Of a DNA stretch of 64,000 bases, positions 38,096-46,799 are shown in pieces (position 1 is the first letter of the stretch; the number at the start of each line of letters is the position of its first letter). The DNA lies in contig CALDTV010000015.1 of NCBI GenBank assembly GCA_937923625.1, forward strand, positions 92,450 to 156,449. The letters run 5' to 3'. Source of the DNA: an uncultured Alphaproteobacteria bacterium (GTDB taxonomy: Bacteria; Pseudomonadota; Alphaproteobacteria; Micavibrionales; Micavibrionaceae). The position numbers and the translations under genes were made by a program. The notes below the pieces were generated by a model. It searched no databases, was not told where the DNA came from, and worked only from the letters and a program-made list of their open reading frames with translations.

Positions 38096-38102
38096 CAGAT
38101 TC

Positions 38103-38636
38103 ATGGCAAAAAAGAAAAAATCAAAACAAAAAAATAAGAAAAATAATAAGCGCAAAAAACTTGGCATTAAGCTGATGTTGTTTTTGTTCATTCTTGTTAT
38201 CTGCATGATCCTTTTTTTACCATCTACTTTTGTTGTGGTGATTGGCATGCTGCCAACATTGGTCATTTATATATTTGATAAAAGTGAAAATAAAAATAAA
38301 AGCTTTACGGTGGGGGCAATGAATTTTTCGGGTGTTTTTCCTTACTTAATTGAAGTCTGGAAACAATCGGGATCAATGGATTTAGCGCTTGGCTATTTAC
38401 AAGATCCTGTCACTATTATTGTCATGTATAGCGCGGCGGCGTTGGGGTATGGTATTGATTGGCTTAGCCGCTTATTTATCAGCAGTGTTGTAAAAGAAAA
38501 AGCGAAGATGCGTATAAAACGTATTCAGTCACAAAAAGAGGATTTGATTAAAAGATGGGGGCAAAAAGTTGACGGGACAATTCCTTTAGATCGCGAGGGA
38601 TTTCCGCTTGAAAAAGATATGGGCTCAAAAGATTGA
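38103..38636 (+). CDS. Small membrane protein with poly-Lys N-terminus, partner of the pseudokinase
   Basis: This 177-residue protein starts with an extremely basic stretch (about 19 Lys/Arg in the first 25 residues). Membrane segments follow at about 26-44, 46-61 and 108-123, and then a charged helical C-terminus (VKEKAKMRIKRIQSQKEDL). I recognise no named family. It lies 7 bases after the pseudokinase-like gene and 150 bases before the TadG-like gene, so it may link the two. The basic N-terminus probably stays in the cytoplasm by the positive-inside rule and could contact acidic partners or lipids. Confidence 0.7.
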   Translation: MAKKKKSKQKNKKNNKRKKLGIKLMLFLFILVICMILFLPSTFVVVIGMLPTLVIYIFDKSENKNKSFTVGAMNFSGVFPYLIEVWKQSGSMDLALGYLQDPVTIIVMYSAAALGYGIDWLSRLFISSVVKEKAKMRIKRIQSQKEDLIKRWGQKVDGTIPLDREGFPLEKDMGSKD

Positions 38637-38704
38637 GGACTAATAACGTCGTTCTTAAGCTTTCCTTAAGCGTTTGTGCGTTACTATAGAGATGAGTATG
38701 AATG

Positions 38705-38738
38705 GGCACGGTCTTCTTTTGGGGGCACGTGCCTTTTC
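38705..38738 (+). terminator. Possible terminator before the Tad genes
   Basis: GGCACG (38705-38710) and CGTGCC (38728-38733) pair around a loop of 17 bases and are followed by TTTT. A short inner palindrome GGCACGTGCC competes with this stem. It would separate the pseudokinase unit from tadG. Confidence 0.35.
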
Positions 38739-38787
38739 ACGTTTTTGGGTTAGAAAAAATTTTAATAAAATTTAACCTATTATTTTT

Positions 38788-40056
38788 ATGAAATTAGAAA
38801 ACATGATGCACAGAATTATATCCTTTTTGAATTTTATCAAATGGTGCCAAGATGAAAGGGCAGCCGTTCTACCAATGGCTGCGTTACTCATGCCGATTAT
38901 TTTAGGTGTTGCGGGTTTAGGGGTTGATGTTAGCCAATGGATGTCTCAAAAGCGCAACTTACAAACCGCCGTGGATGCTGCTGTCCTTGCGGGCGCATGG
39001 GAGTTAGGGCGTAATAATACGGGGTATATCGAATTTTCTGCAGCGGGGGAGGCTGTACGAAATGGCTATGACCCTGAAATAGGAACATTAGACGTTGTGT
39101 ATGATGAGGATGACCTAACAGTAACGGCAACCTTATCACAAGAAGCAAAGTTATTTCTTTCAAAAATTATTAGCTCAAAAGCCGTCACGACCAGTGTTGC
39201 TGCAACAGCTGAAGTGGCATTTTACACGGATGGATTTTGTATTTTGAGCCTAAATCCAATTAGTAGTGGATCATTAACTACATCAGGGGCGGTAGAATTA
39301 GATATGCCAAATTGTGGAATAGCGGTTAATTCGGCAGATGAAGAAGCGTTTAAACTAAATGGTAATGTGACCATTAATGTTGATAACGTTAATATTGTTG
39401 GGGCGTATGATGTCAGTGGAGGATCTGCTGACTTTACTTATAATAGTTTGAAGACAGGCGCTGCTCCCATCGCTGATCCCTATGCAAACTTTGATACCCC
39501 CGAAGTGACGAGTTGCGATTTTAATAATTATAACCCAGAAGGACAAAATATTACTTTATCACCAGGGACATATTGCGGCGGTATAAGAATTAGTGGCAAC
39601 AATAACGTCACGTTCGAGCCAGGTGTTTACATTATTAATGGAGGTTCTGTTGATATTTCTGGGAACGGAGCAATGACAGGAGAGCAAGTAGGTTTTTTCC
39701 TCACTGGTAGTGGAAATGATTATGCGACGTTGGATATTAGTGGCGGTAAAGAAATGTTTTTTTCGGCTCCCTTAGCGGGGGATGATATGGCTGGTATTTC
39801 ATTTTATCAAGATCCCGACGCGCCCTCGGGCGGCGTTAACAAGCTTGTTGGGAATGCAGATTTAATTGTTGATGGCGTGATGTATTTTCCAAAGCAAGAA
39901 TTTAACATTGGTGGTACGTCGGAGGCTCAATCTGATGTTTGTACAAAATTAATTGCGAACGAGGTGATTATTCATGGAACGCCCTTCATTGGAAATGATT
40001 GTTCGAATAAACCTGCAGATCCAATAGGGGAGCCAATTATAAGGCTTATTAGCTAA
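38788..40056 (+). CDS. tadG: TadG-like pilus-associated protein with beta-helix-like C-terminus
   Basis: The N-terminus has the Tad pseudopilin-type anchor DERAAVLPMAALLMPIILGV, followed by GLGVDVSQWMSQKRNLQTAV and DAAVLAGAWELG, which is typical of TadG. The remaining 280 or so residues are rich in Gly, Asn, Ser and Ile in short repeated turns (ISGNNNVTFEPGVYIINGGS). They suggest a right-handed beta-helix or adhesin-like fold, with cysteines in CDFNNY, YCGGI, CTKL and CSNK. It probably resides in the inner membrane with a periplasmic or surface domain. The stop overlaps the next start by one base. Confidence 0.85.
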   Translation: MKLENMMHRIISFLNFIKWCQDERAAVLPMAALLMPIILGVAGLGVDVSQWMSQKRNLQTAVDAAVLAGAWELGRNNTGYIEFSAAGEAVRNGYDPEIGTLDVVYDEDDLTVTATLSQEAKLFLSKIISSKAVTTSVAATAEVAFYTDGFCILSLNPISSGSLTTSGAVELDMPNCGIAVNSADEEAFKLNGNVTINVDNVNIVGAYDVSGGSADFTYNSLKTGAAPIADPYANFDTPEVTSCDFNNYNPEGQNITLSPGTYCGGIRISGNNNVTFEPGVYIINGGSVDISGNGAMTGEQVGFFLTGSGNDYATLDISGGKEMFFSAPLAGDDMAGISFYQDPDAPSGGVNKLVGNADLIVDGVMYFPKQEFNIGGTSEAQSDVCTKLIANEVIIHGTPFIGNDCSNKPADPIGEPIIRLIS

Positions 40057-40529
40057 TGGCCATGAAAAGATTTTATAGTGATCACTCTGGTGTTGCGGCG
40101 GTCGAATTTGCCTTCATTGCGCCCATTCTTTTGGTGATCTTGATTGGAACGGTTGATTTTGGTCGCTATATTAATGATAAAATGAAAATAGAGGCGGCGG
40201 CGCGCGCTGCGGTGGAGTATTTGATTACAACGCGCGATCCTGACAGCGTTTTTGAGAATGTGATAGAACCTATTTACGATGCGCAAGGTGACGCAAACTG
40301 GCAAGCCACATTTACAATTGAGACAGATCTTTCCTGTGAATGTTTTGACGGGCTTGCTGTTGAATGTGAATTTGGTTTTTGTGAGGATGCACTAGACGAT
40401 GGCAGTCCTGATTACAAACGCAGATTTTATAGTACAACCTTGAATAAAACGCATGATACACTTTTTTTCTACCCTGGCTTTAAAAAAACTTATGAGCTTA
40501 GGGGTGACGCACGGATGCAATTGGATTAA
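40056..40529 (+). CDS. tadE: TadE-like minor pseudopilin
   Basis: This 157-residue protein has the TadE signature SGVAAVEFAFIAPILLVILIGTVDFGRYI, in which the Gly-Val-Ala-Ala-Val-Glu-Phe stretch resembles a type IV prepilin processing site. The periplasmic C-domain carries CECFDGLAVECEFGFC. It starts on the last base of the tadG stop and is followed after 4 bases by a second TadE-like gene. It is thought to be a minor structural or assembly component of the Flp pilus. Confidence 0.88.
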   Translation: MAMKRFYSDHSGVAAVEFAFIAPILLVILIGTVDFGRYINDKMKIEAAARAAVEYLITTRDPDSVFENVIEPIYDAQGDANWQATFTIETDLSCECFDGLAVECEFGFCEDALDDGSPDYKRRFYSTTLNKTHDTLFFYPGFKKTYELRGDARMQLD

Positions 40530-40533
40530 TGAC

Positions 40534-40956
40534 ATGAGCTTTAAAACATTTAAAAAATCGCAAGCGGGGTCAACGGCCGTTGAATTTTCTTTCGTGGCGA
40601 TGGGTTTTTTGATGATTTTTTTTTGTATTATCGAAGCAGGACGTATTTTTTGGATACAAAATGCCGTTCAATATTCTGTCGAAAGTGCTTCTCGTACAGC
40701 GCTTATTGATTTTGATATCAGTGAAAGTGACATCGAAGAGGCGGCGAGAAACGCTCTTAGCTCTATGCGGGTCTCACCCGATGATTTAACGATCAATGCC
40801 TCATTAATTACTTTAGAGGATGTCGATTATGTTGAAATTAATGCAACATATCAGTATTCGGCATTGGTGACGGCTTTTCTGCCGGTTTCTATGGCAAGTT
40901 TTGATTTGAACGCCTCCACGCGCCGTCCTCTTATTTGGAATATCACAGAAGAATAA
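40534..40956 (+). CDS. Second TadE-like minor pseudopilin (TadF position)
   Basis: The start ATG 40534 follows the previous stop by 4 bases; an open frame from 40453 overlaps tadE and is rejected. The motif AGSTAVEFSFVAMGFLMIFFCIIEAGRIFW is the processed pseudopilin N-terminus, and the C-domain is short and beta-rich. The protein has 140 residues. Flp clusters often carry TadE and TadF side by side; this one occupies the TadF position, but sequence alone does not decide between them. Confidence 0.85.
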   Translation: MSFKTFKKSQAGSTAVEFSFVAMGFLMIFFCIIEAGRIFWIQNAVQYSVESASRTALIDFDISESDIEEAARNALSSMRVSPDDLTINASLITLEDVDYVEINATYQYSALVTAFLPVSMASFDLNASTRRPLIWNITEE

Positions 40957-41234
40957 TTTTATTGGTTATGACCAATTAACGGCGTAACTTTTTTAAATTT
41001 ACATGTATGCTGCATTAATGACATAATCATTAATTCCCACTAAGTCATTTAAAATAAACATAAAATTCGAATTAATTTATTATGTAAATAGATAAAATTC
41101 ATTGTTTTATTAAGTACTCTTTAAAAAGATGTGGTATATTCTTGTATCTAACGGTTCGTTAACCCCAAGTTCTTTTGAAGGTAAGTGCCGAAATACTGAA
41201 ACTATAAAATAAAAAAACGAAGGAGAGAATTCTC

Positions 41235-41453
41235 ATGCTAGCTAAACTTTTAAAACTATCTAATCTTTATGTAAAAAATGAAAAAGGCGCAACAGCCATT
41301 GAATATGGTTTGATTGCCGCAGGTATCTCATTAGCGATCGTGGCTGCTGTTTATGCATTCGGTGATGACTTGAATGCATTATTTGGTGGCTTAGGCGATT
41401 CATTGACTAATACAGGTGGCGATGCTGGTGCTGACACTGGAGGCGGTACATAA
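41235..41453 (+). CDS. flp: Flp pilin subunit
   Basis: This is the 72-residue major pilin of the Flp/Tad pilus. The basic leader ends at Gly18, and the processed N-terminus reads ATAIEYGLIAAGISLAIVAA, the Flp motif with Glu and Tyr. The mature protein is hydrophobic and then Gly/Asp/Thr-rich (GGDAGADTGGGT). AAGGAGAG gives a strong ribosome site. A 278-base upstream region without genes probably contains the promoter, and a hairpin with a T-run follows at 41511-41554. Higher expression than the assembly genes can be expected. Confidence 0.95.
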   Translation: MLAKLLKLSNLYVKNEKGATAIEYGLIAAGISLAIVAAVYAFGDDLNALFGGLGDSLTNTGGDAGADTGGGT

Positions 41454-41510
41454 GCCGCACTAGCCTTAGCCATTAAGGTAATATTAAGCTTTTGCTTATA
41501 AAAATTTCTT

Positions 41511-41554
41511 AAAGAAAGCCTGTTATAGCATAATCTGTTTCAGGCTTTCTTTTC
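41511..41554 (+). terminator. Terminator or attenuator after flp
   Basis: AGAAAGCCTG (41513-41522) pairs with CAGGCTTTCT around an 18-base loop and is followed by TTTCTTC. It lies between flp and cpaA and would lower expression of the assembly genes relative to the pilin. Confidence 0.65.
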
Positions 41555-41621
41555 TTCAAAAATAAATATTATTTCTGACGTGCCATTTAATTTCGTTAAC
41601 GCCTATATCTGGTATTAAATC

Positions 41622-42182
41622 ATGCTCTCTGTTTTTATCTTAACATTTTGTGCCCTTATTGCGCTTGGATTTGGCGCCGCGGCAGCACGGTCAGATTTTA
41701 ACCGTCTTATTATTCCTAACATCTATAGTGTTTATATTGCCGCAGCATTTATTCCTGCTTTCCTTGCTGTTCTTATTCTCGCGCCAGACGCGTCAATGTT
41801 TTATTCATGGAAAAGCCATCTTCTTGGTGGGCTTATTGTTTTTGCCATTACTTATGCGTTGTTTTACTTCAATCTTATTGGCGGTGGCGATTCAAAATTA
41901 TTAAGTGTCTTTGCTTTGTGGGCAGGACTTGGTGGTTTACTTCCGCTTATATTCTTTATGGCGTTGATTGGTGGTTTTCTGGGGGTTGCAACATTGGCGT
42001 TGGCAAAATGGAAACCTGTGACAACGCCAAAAAAAGATAGCTGGCTTGACAAAGCACAGAGTGGTTCACAAGAAGTGCCCTATGGCATTGCCATTTTTGG
42101 TGGTGCAATTATTTCATTTTGGCAAAACGGATATATTAATCCGCAATCATTAGTTTCACTCGCGCAAAGCGCGGGAAGCTAA
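41622..42182 (+). CDS. cpaA: Prepilin peptidase CpaA/TadV
   Basis: This A24-family aspartic membrane peptidase removes the leader from Flp and the pseudopilins. The two catalytic Asp are in RSDFNRLIIPN and in LIGGGDSKLL (GxGDxK). At 186 residues with about six membrane segments it is the small TadV form without the methyltransferase domain. It is followed after 13 bases by cpaB. Confidence 0.93.
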   Translation: MLSVFILTFCALIALGFGAAAARSDFNRLIIPNIYSVYIAAAFIPAFLAVLILAPDASMFYSWKSHLLGGLIVFAITYALFYFNLIGGGDSKLLSVFALWAGLGGLLPLIFFMALIGGFLGVATLALAKWKPVTTPKKDSWLDKAQSGSQEVPYGIAIFGGAIISFWQNGYINPQSLVSLAQSAGS

Positions 42183-42195
42183 GGAAGGATATAAG

Positions 42196-43176
42196 ATGAA
42201 TAAAAATGTAATCATAATTTTAATTGGCGGTTTTTTTATCGCGGTTCTTGTTGCCATTATGGTGCAGGCGATGTTGGGCGGTGGCAAAAAAGAGGTCGTC
42301 ATGAATGAAAAACGTATTCAGATTTTAGTCGCGGCAAAAGATTTAACGGTAGGGCGTATCGTCAAGGAAGGTGACTTCAAATGGCAAGATTGGCCTGAAG
42401 ATTCAATGTTTGTTGGCGCTGTTATTCGCGATGGCAGCGAAAAGCCCATCGAAGCGGCGCAAGGTAAATTATTGCGGTCTTTATCCCAAGGTCAACCGGT
42501 TCATACGGCGTTGGTTGTTGAAGATGATGGCGGTAAATTTTTATCAGCAAATATTGCTAAAGGTATGCGCGCTGTGAGTATCTCTGTTTCAAAAACAATT
42601 TTGGCGGATCGTATGATTAGGCCAGCCGATTACATTGATATTATATTAACGCATAGTGTGCGTGTTGATTCGCGTAACAATGCAGAAGCGGGAAACTTAA
42701 TTAACCGTTACGCCACAGAGACAATTTTAGAAAATATTAAAATTTTAGCTATAGATAGAGACGATACGTCGGCCGTAGATGAAGAAGTCGATGGTAAAAA
42801 GAACAAGAAAAAATCAAGCGCGAAAAAAGCAATTTTAACATTAGAGGTCTCGCCGGATAATGCAGAGAAGCTCCTGCTCGCTCAAAAAATGGGCTCCCTT
42901 GGTATCGCGCTCAGAAGTATAGGCGATGATGCAGACCCTGCTTCAGATCAAGCAACAACAGATGTCGGCCTTAGCCGTGTCATGACGAAATTGACAGAGA
43001 TGAATAATGTGTCATCCAGCATTCGCATCTATAGTGGTGATAATATGAACGAGGTACGTCCCCGTAATGCACAAGAACCAAATAGTGTAGATTTTTCGAT
43101 GGAAGATGCACCGCTTATTGAGCCAAAAATTATCATCGATTCATCCGCTTTAGAAGGGTTGGCAAATGAGCAATAA
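42196..43176 (+). CDS. cpaB: Flp pilus assembly protein CpaB
   Basis: CpaB (RcpC) is a periplasmic, inner-membrane-anchored protein with an SAF domain that works with the secretin. One N-terminal membrane segment (residues 5-24) is followed by the SAF-type segment IQILVAAKDLTVGRIVKEGDFKWQDW and by ANIAKGMRAVSISVS. A Lys-rich insert (GKKNKKKSSAKKA) lies near residue 210. AAGGAAGGA precedes the ATG. The 3' end overlaps cpaC by 11 bases. Confidence 0.93.
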   Translation: MNKNVIIILIGGFFIAVLVAIMVQAMLGGGKKEVVMNEKRIQILVAAKDLTVGRIVKEGDFKWQDWPEDSMFVGAVIRDGSEKPIEAAQGKLLRSLSQGQPVHTALVVEDDGGKFLSANIAKGMRAVSISVSKTILADRMIRPADYIDIILTHSVRVDSRNNAEAGNLINRYATETILENIKILAIDRDDTSAVDEEVDGKKNKKKSSAKKAILTLEVSPDNAEKLLLAQKMGSLGIALRSIGDDADPASDQATTDVGLSRVMTKLTEMNNVSSSIRIYSGDNMNEVRPRNAQEPNSVDFSMEDAPLIEPKIIIDSSALEGLANEQ

Positions 43177-44710
43177 AATAAACAATACGGCGGCGATTTT
43201 TTTAACATTCTTGTTTGCGGCGTTTTTCTTACTCGCGTCAATCAACGCAGCGCAAGCGGATAAATCCAATGTTATCCTTAAAAATAAAGCCCGTGGATCA
43301 ACCGTTGATATTATGCTGGGCAAGGCGGAAATGGTTAGTATTGGTGGTGATGTCGCCGATGTTCTTGTTGCTGACCCTAGTGTTGTTGACGTGATGGCTG
43401 TCAAATCAAACCGTTTGTATCTTGTGGGGTCTTCTTTGGGTGATACCAATATTATGGCGCTTGATAGTGATGGTAATGTGCTTAAGAAAATCAATGTTCA
43501 TGTGCAAATGGATACAGATAGATTGGAAGACATGATCCATCATCTTTATCCGAATGAACATGTTGAAATGAAGGCTTTTTCGGACCAATTAGTTTTAACA
43601 GGGGATGTTTCTAACCCTTCTGTTGCCAATAAACTGACCAACCTTGTGGCGCGTTATGTTGCCGATGCCCAAGGTATCAACGCCGCCGAAGCAGATAGTG
43701 TCGTTGTGAATATGATGGGTGTACGCGGCGAACAACAAGTAATGTTAAAGGTAAAAATTGTTGAAGCCTCTCGTAGTGCTTTGAAAGATTTAGGGCTTGA
43801 AGGCAATAGTACAGGTGGTGCAGGTATAGGTGAACTTGGCCTTGCTGCAACAACGGCTACTGCCCTTGGTTTGGGGGCACCAACACAATTGGGCGTTGCC
43901 GCGCTTAATTATAACTCGGGTGATTTTGGTAACCTTAGCTTTCTTGCGCGGGCGCTAGAGCAAGAAGGCATTGTTAACACGCTTGCGGAGCCAAATCTTA
44001 CCGCTATTTCTGGTGAAAAAGCTGGTTTCTTGGCGGGGGGAGAGTTTCCCATTCCCACCTCACTGGATAGAAACGGCAATGTTGTTTACGAATTTAGACC
44101 TTTTGGTGTGTCTTTGAACTTTAAGCCTGTCGTGCTTTCAAAAGATCGCATTAGCTTGCAATTAACAACCGAAGTATCAACAACATCATTTGATCAAAAT
44201 TTACAGCTTAACGGTGTGAATGTGCCAACATTTAATGTCCGCCGCGCGGAAACAAATGTTGAGCTTCCAAGTGGCGGTACATTAATGATTGCGGGTTTGA
44301 TAAGTTCGAACTCCATATCAAATTTAACGCAACTACCAGGCGTGGGTGACATCCCCATTGTGGGTGACTTAATCAAATCCGATACTTTCCGCCGGTCTGA
44401 ATCTGAGGTTGTTGTGATTATTACCCCTTATTTGGTAAAGCCATTTGCGCGTAATATAACGGAAAATGCATCATCGCAACTGCCGTCAAATATATCAAAT
44501 GGCACTGCCATGAATTTTGGCGCTTTTGAATTAGAAGACTCAATAGCATCTGTTAAATTACCCGTGATACCGCCAAGAAAGCCACAAAGACATAAACATA
44601 ATGAACAGCTAAGCAATGCTTTTACCAATAATATGCGCCGCCTTTATGACCATAAAGTACCCAATGACTTGATGAAAGATAACGCAAATTTTGGCTATGT
44701 TTTGGATTAA
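43166..44710 (+). CDS. cpaC: Flp pilus secretin CpaC/RcpA
   Basis: This is the outer-membrane secretin pore for the pilus. A signal peptide ends near NAAQA. The pilus N-terminal domain (KAEMVSIGGDVADVLVADPSVVDVMAVKSNRLYLVG) and a BON-like segment (QLVLTGDVSNPSVANKL) follow. The secretin core carries AEPNLTAISGEKAGFLAGGEFPIP and VELPSGGTLMIAGLISS. Length 514. It overlaps cpaB at its start, and cpaD follows within 20 bases. Confidence 0.95.
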   Translation: MSNKINNTAAIFLTFLFAAFFLLASINAAQADKSNVILKNKARGSTVDIMLGKAEMVSIGGDVADVLVADPSVVDVMAVKSNRLYLVGSSLGDTNIMALDSDGNVLKKINVHVQMDTDRLEDMIHHLYPNEHVEMKAFSDQLVLTGDVSNPSVANKLTNLVARYVADAQGINAAEADSVVVNMMGVRGEQQVMLKVKIVEASRSALKDLGLEGNSTGGAGIGELGLAATTATALGLGAPTQLGVAALNYNSGDFGNLSFLARALEQEGIVNTLAEPNLTAISGEKAGFLAGGEFPIPTSLDRNGNVVYEFRPFGVSLNFKPVVLSKDRISLQLTTEVSTTSFDQNLQLNGVNVPTFNVRRAETNVELPSGGTLMIAGLISSNSISNLTQLPGVGDIPIVGDLIKSDTFRRSESEVVVIITPYLVKPFARNITENASSQLPSNISNGTAMNFGAFELEDSIASVKLPVIPPRKPQRHKHNEQLSNAFTNNMRRLYDHKVPNDLMKDNANFGYVLD

Positions 44711-44726
44711 GGGAGGACATTTGAAA

Positions 44727-45407
44727 ATGACCCATAAAATAATAATTTTGACAAAAATGACCCAAGTAAAAATGAGTCAGATGAAAATAACAATTATCGC
44801 GATGATGGCAGGTTTTTTAATAACAGGCTGCACACAACAAATCCCTTCTGGTATGAGCCATAATAAAATCGGCATTCAACATGAAACTGTTTTGAAACAA
44901 ATGGCGCTTGGCGATATTAATAAAAATTCCCTCACGCAGTTAGCCAATCAATATCATCAATCAACAGACGGTCCGATGGATTTAACGGTGACGTATGATC
45001 CGAATGATCCCAAATTTACGGCGGCTGATGCGCGTCATGAATTAAAACATATCGTGCGCGCTTTAAAAACTTTGGGCGTGGTGGATGTCACAACGCGTGT
45101 TTCATCTGTCTCCTATGGACATCCTGCCTTGCTTGTTGCTTATGATCATGTGGCTGCTATGGCTCCCCAAAATTGTTCGACCCTGCCAGGGTTGGATGAC
45201 AGATATACAGATCGTTCGTTAGGGGATTACCGTTTTGGTTGTAGTGTCGATACAATGACAGCACGTCAAATCGCAGATCCGCGTGATTTAATGGGGGATG
45301 CCGCCCTTAGTCAAAGAGAAGCCCGCCGCGCCGTTACCGTAACTGATGGATACTTAAAAGGTGAGCCAAGGGAGCCCTTGGAAGGTGTTGAGCGCAGCAA
45401 TCTGTAA
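44727..45407 (+). CDS. cpaD: Pilus assembly lipoprotein CpaD
   Basis: CpaD is an outer-membrane lipoprotein of the Flp apparatus that helps the secretin. The lipobox is LITGC. The conserved blocks DARHELKHIVRALKTLGV, HPALLVAYDHVAAMAPQNC and DYRFGCSVDTMTARQIADPRDL are present. GGGAGG lies 10 bases upstream of ATG 44727; TTG 44721 and later ATGs are alternatives. A 112-base gap then precedes cpaE. Confidence 0.88.
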   Translation: MTHKIIILTKMTQVKMSQMKITIIAMMAGFLITGCTQQIPSGMSHNKIGIQHETVLKQMALGDINKNSLTQLANQYHQSTDGPMDLTVTYDPNDPKFTAADARHELKHIVRALKTLGVVDVTTRVSSVSYGHPALLVAYDHVAAMAPQNCSTLPGLDDRYTDRSLGDYRFGCSVDTMTARQIADPRDLMGDAALSQREARRAVTVTDGYLKGEPREPLEGVERSNL

Positions 45408-45519
45408 AATAAGGAGGCGTTAATCTTTTTTGATTAATATAAGAAAGGTTTAAATTAAACAAACTTATCAATAATTTAAGTGTCTTAACCCAATTTGTAG
45501 ACATGTATGAATACGACCA

Positions 45520-46794
45520 TTGAACCAAGAATTGGAACAATTTCAAAGAGTGGAAAATCAAGAAGTGAGTACAGAAACAAATATCCTTTTACCAACGGCC
45601 AGAGTTGATCTTTTTGTTAAAGATCAAGAAACTCTTGAAGCGGCACGCGCCTTAAAACATGATTGGCGCTTTGCCCGCGTCACAATAAGCGTCGAAGAAG
45701 GCAACGTTGATTCAGCTATTAAAAATTATGCGCAATCAGCCGCGCCTGATCTTGTGATTATTGAAACCGAAACCACGGGGGAGGAATTTGTACAACGTCT
45801 ACAATCCTTGTCCGCTTATTGTGATGAAACCACAAATGCAATTGTCATTGGCCCTGTGAATGATGTTGATTTGTATCGCAGTTTGACCTCTATGGGGGTG
45901 AGTGATTATTTGGTAAAGCCTGTGGCATTCAATGTTTTAAGTGAAATTATCGCCAAAGCATTGATTGATCAATTAGGCGTCAGTGGTAGCCGTTTAATCG
46001 GTGTGATCGGTGCCAAAGGCGGTGTAGGAACATCCGCATTAACCCAAGGATTGGCATGGGGGTTATCGGAGCAATTAAAACAAAAAACATTTCTATTAGA
46101 TGCCGCGGGTGGTTGGTCGACGACATCCGTTGGAATCGGTTTCGAGCCTTCGGCGACAATACATGAAGCCGTCAGCGCGGCGGCTAGCCAAGATGAAGAT
46201 AATCTAAAACGTATGTTATTTAAACCGAGTGAGCACTTAACGGTTTTGGCGACTGGATCTGATGCAATGTTAGAACCGTCAGTCCATGCACAACAATTTG
46301 AAGAATTGATAGATTGGTTGATGCAAAGCTATCCAGTGGTGTTGGTTGATTTGTCTGGCGCGATACCTTCTTTGAAAAAAACAATTGTCACTAAAGCACA
46401 TGAGCTAGTGGTTGTAACAACGCCAACCTTACCGGCTCTAAGGTCTGCGCGATCATTAATTGGTGAGGTGAAGACATTACAGGGTGGTGATGATGCCAAT
46501 ATAGATTTAATCGTGAATATGGCGGGGGTGATGCCTTCCAAAGAAGTACCGAAAAAAGATATTGAAACGGCGCTTGATTACAAGCCATCAACGGTGATTT
46601 CTTTTGATCCTAAATTATTTTTGGGCAATGAAAATGAAGGTAAGAATCTAACCGATAATAAAAACGGGACTGAGATTGTCAGCAAATTACTACCGATAGC
46701 GCAAAAAGTTTTGTCAGGGAAAATGACAAAAACTGAAAATGCTAAAGATAGTTTTTTGGATAACCTGTTATCCAAAGTAAAAAATAAAGGATAG
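45520..46794 (+). CDS. cpaE: Pilus localisation ATPase-like CpaE/TadZ
   Basis: CpaE places the Tad machine at the cell pole. The N-terminal receiver-like domain (about 28-150) lacks obvious phosphorylation signatures. A ParA/MinD-type domain follows, whose Walker A is degenerate: GAKGGVGTSAL lacks the usual GK(T/S) lysine. LLDAAGGWSTTSVGIGFEP and VLVDLSGAIPSLKKT complete the fold. The start codon is uncertain: TTG 45520 overlaps the stop of a six-codon reading frame at 45503-45523, and GTG 45568 with AAGAA upstream is also possible. Confidence 0.9.
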   Translation: MNQELEQFQRVENQEVSTETNILLPTARVDLFVKDQETLEAARALKHDWRFARVTISVEEGNVDSAIKNYAQSAAPDLVIIETETTGEEFVQRLQSLSAYCDETTNAIVIGPVNDVDLYRSLTSMGVSDYLVKPVAFNVLSEIIAKALIDQLGVSGSRLIGVIGAKGGVGTSALTQGLAWGLSEQLKQKTFLLDAAGGWSTTSVGIGFEPSATIHEAVSAAASQDEDNLKRMLFKPSEHLTVLATGSDAMLEPSVHAQQFEELIDWLMQSYPVVLVDLSGAIPSLKKTIVTKAHELVVVTTPTLPALRSARSLIGEVKTLQGGDDANIDLIVNMAGVMPSKEVPKKDIETALDYKPSTVISFDPKLFLGNENEGKNLTDNKNGTEIVSKLLPIAQKVLSGKMTKTENAKDSFLDNLLSKVKNKG

Positions 46795-46799
46795 GGAAT

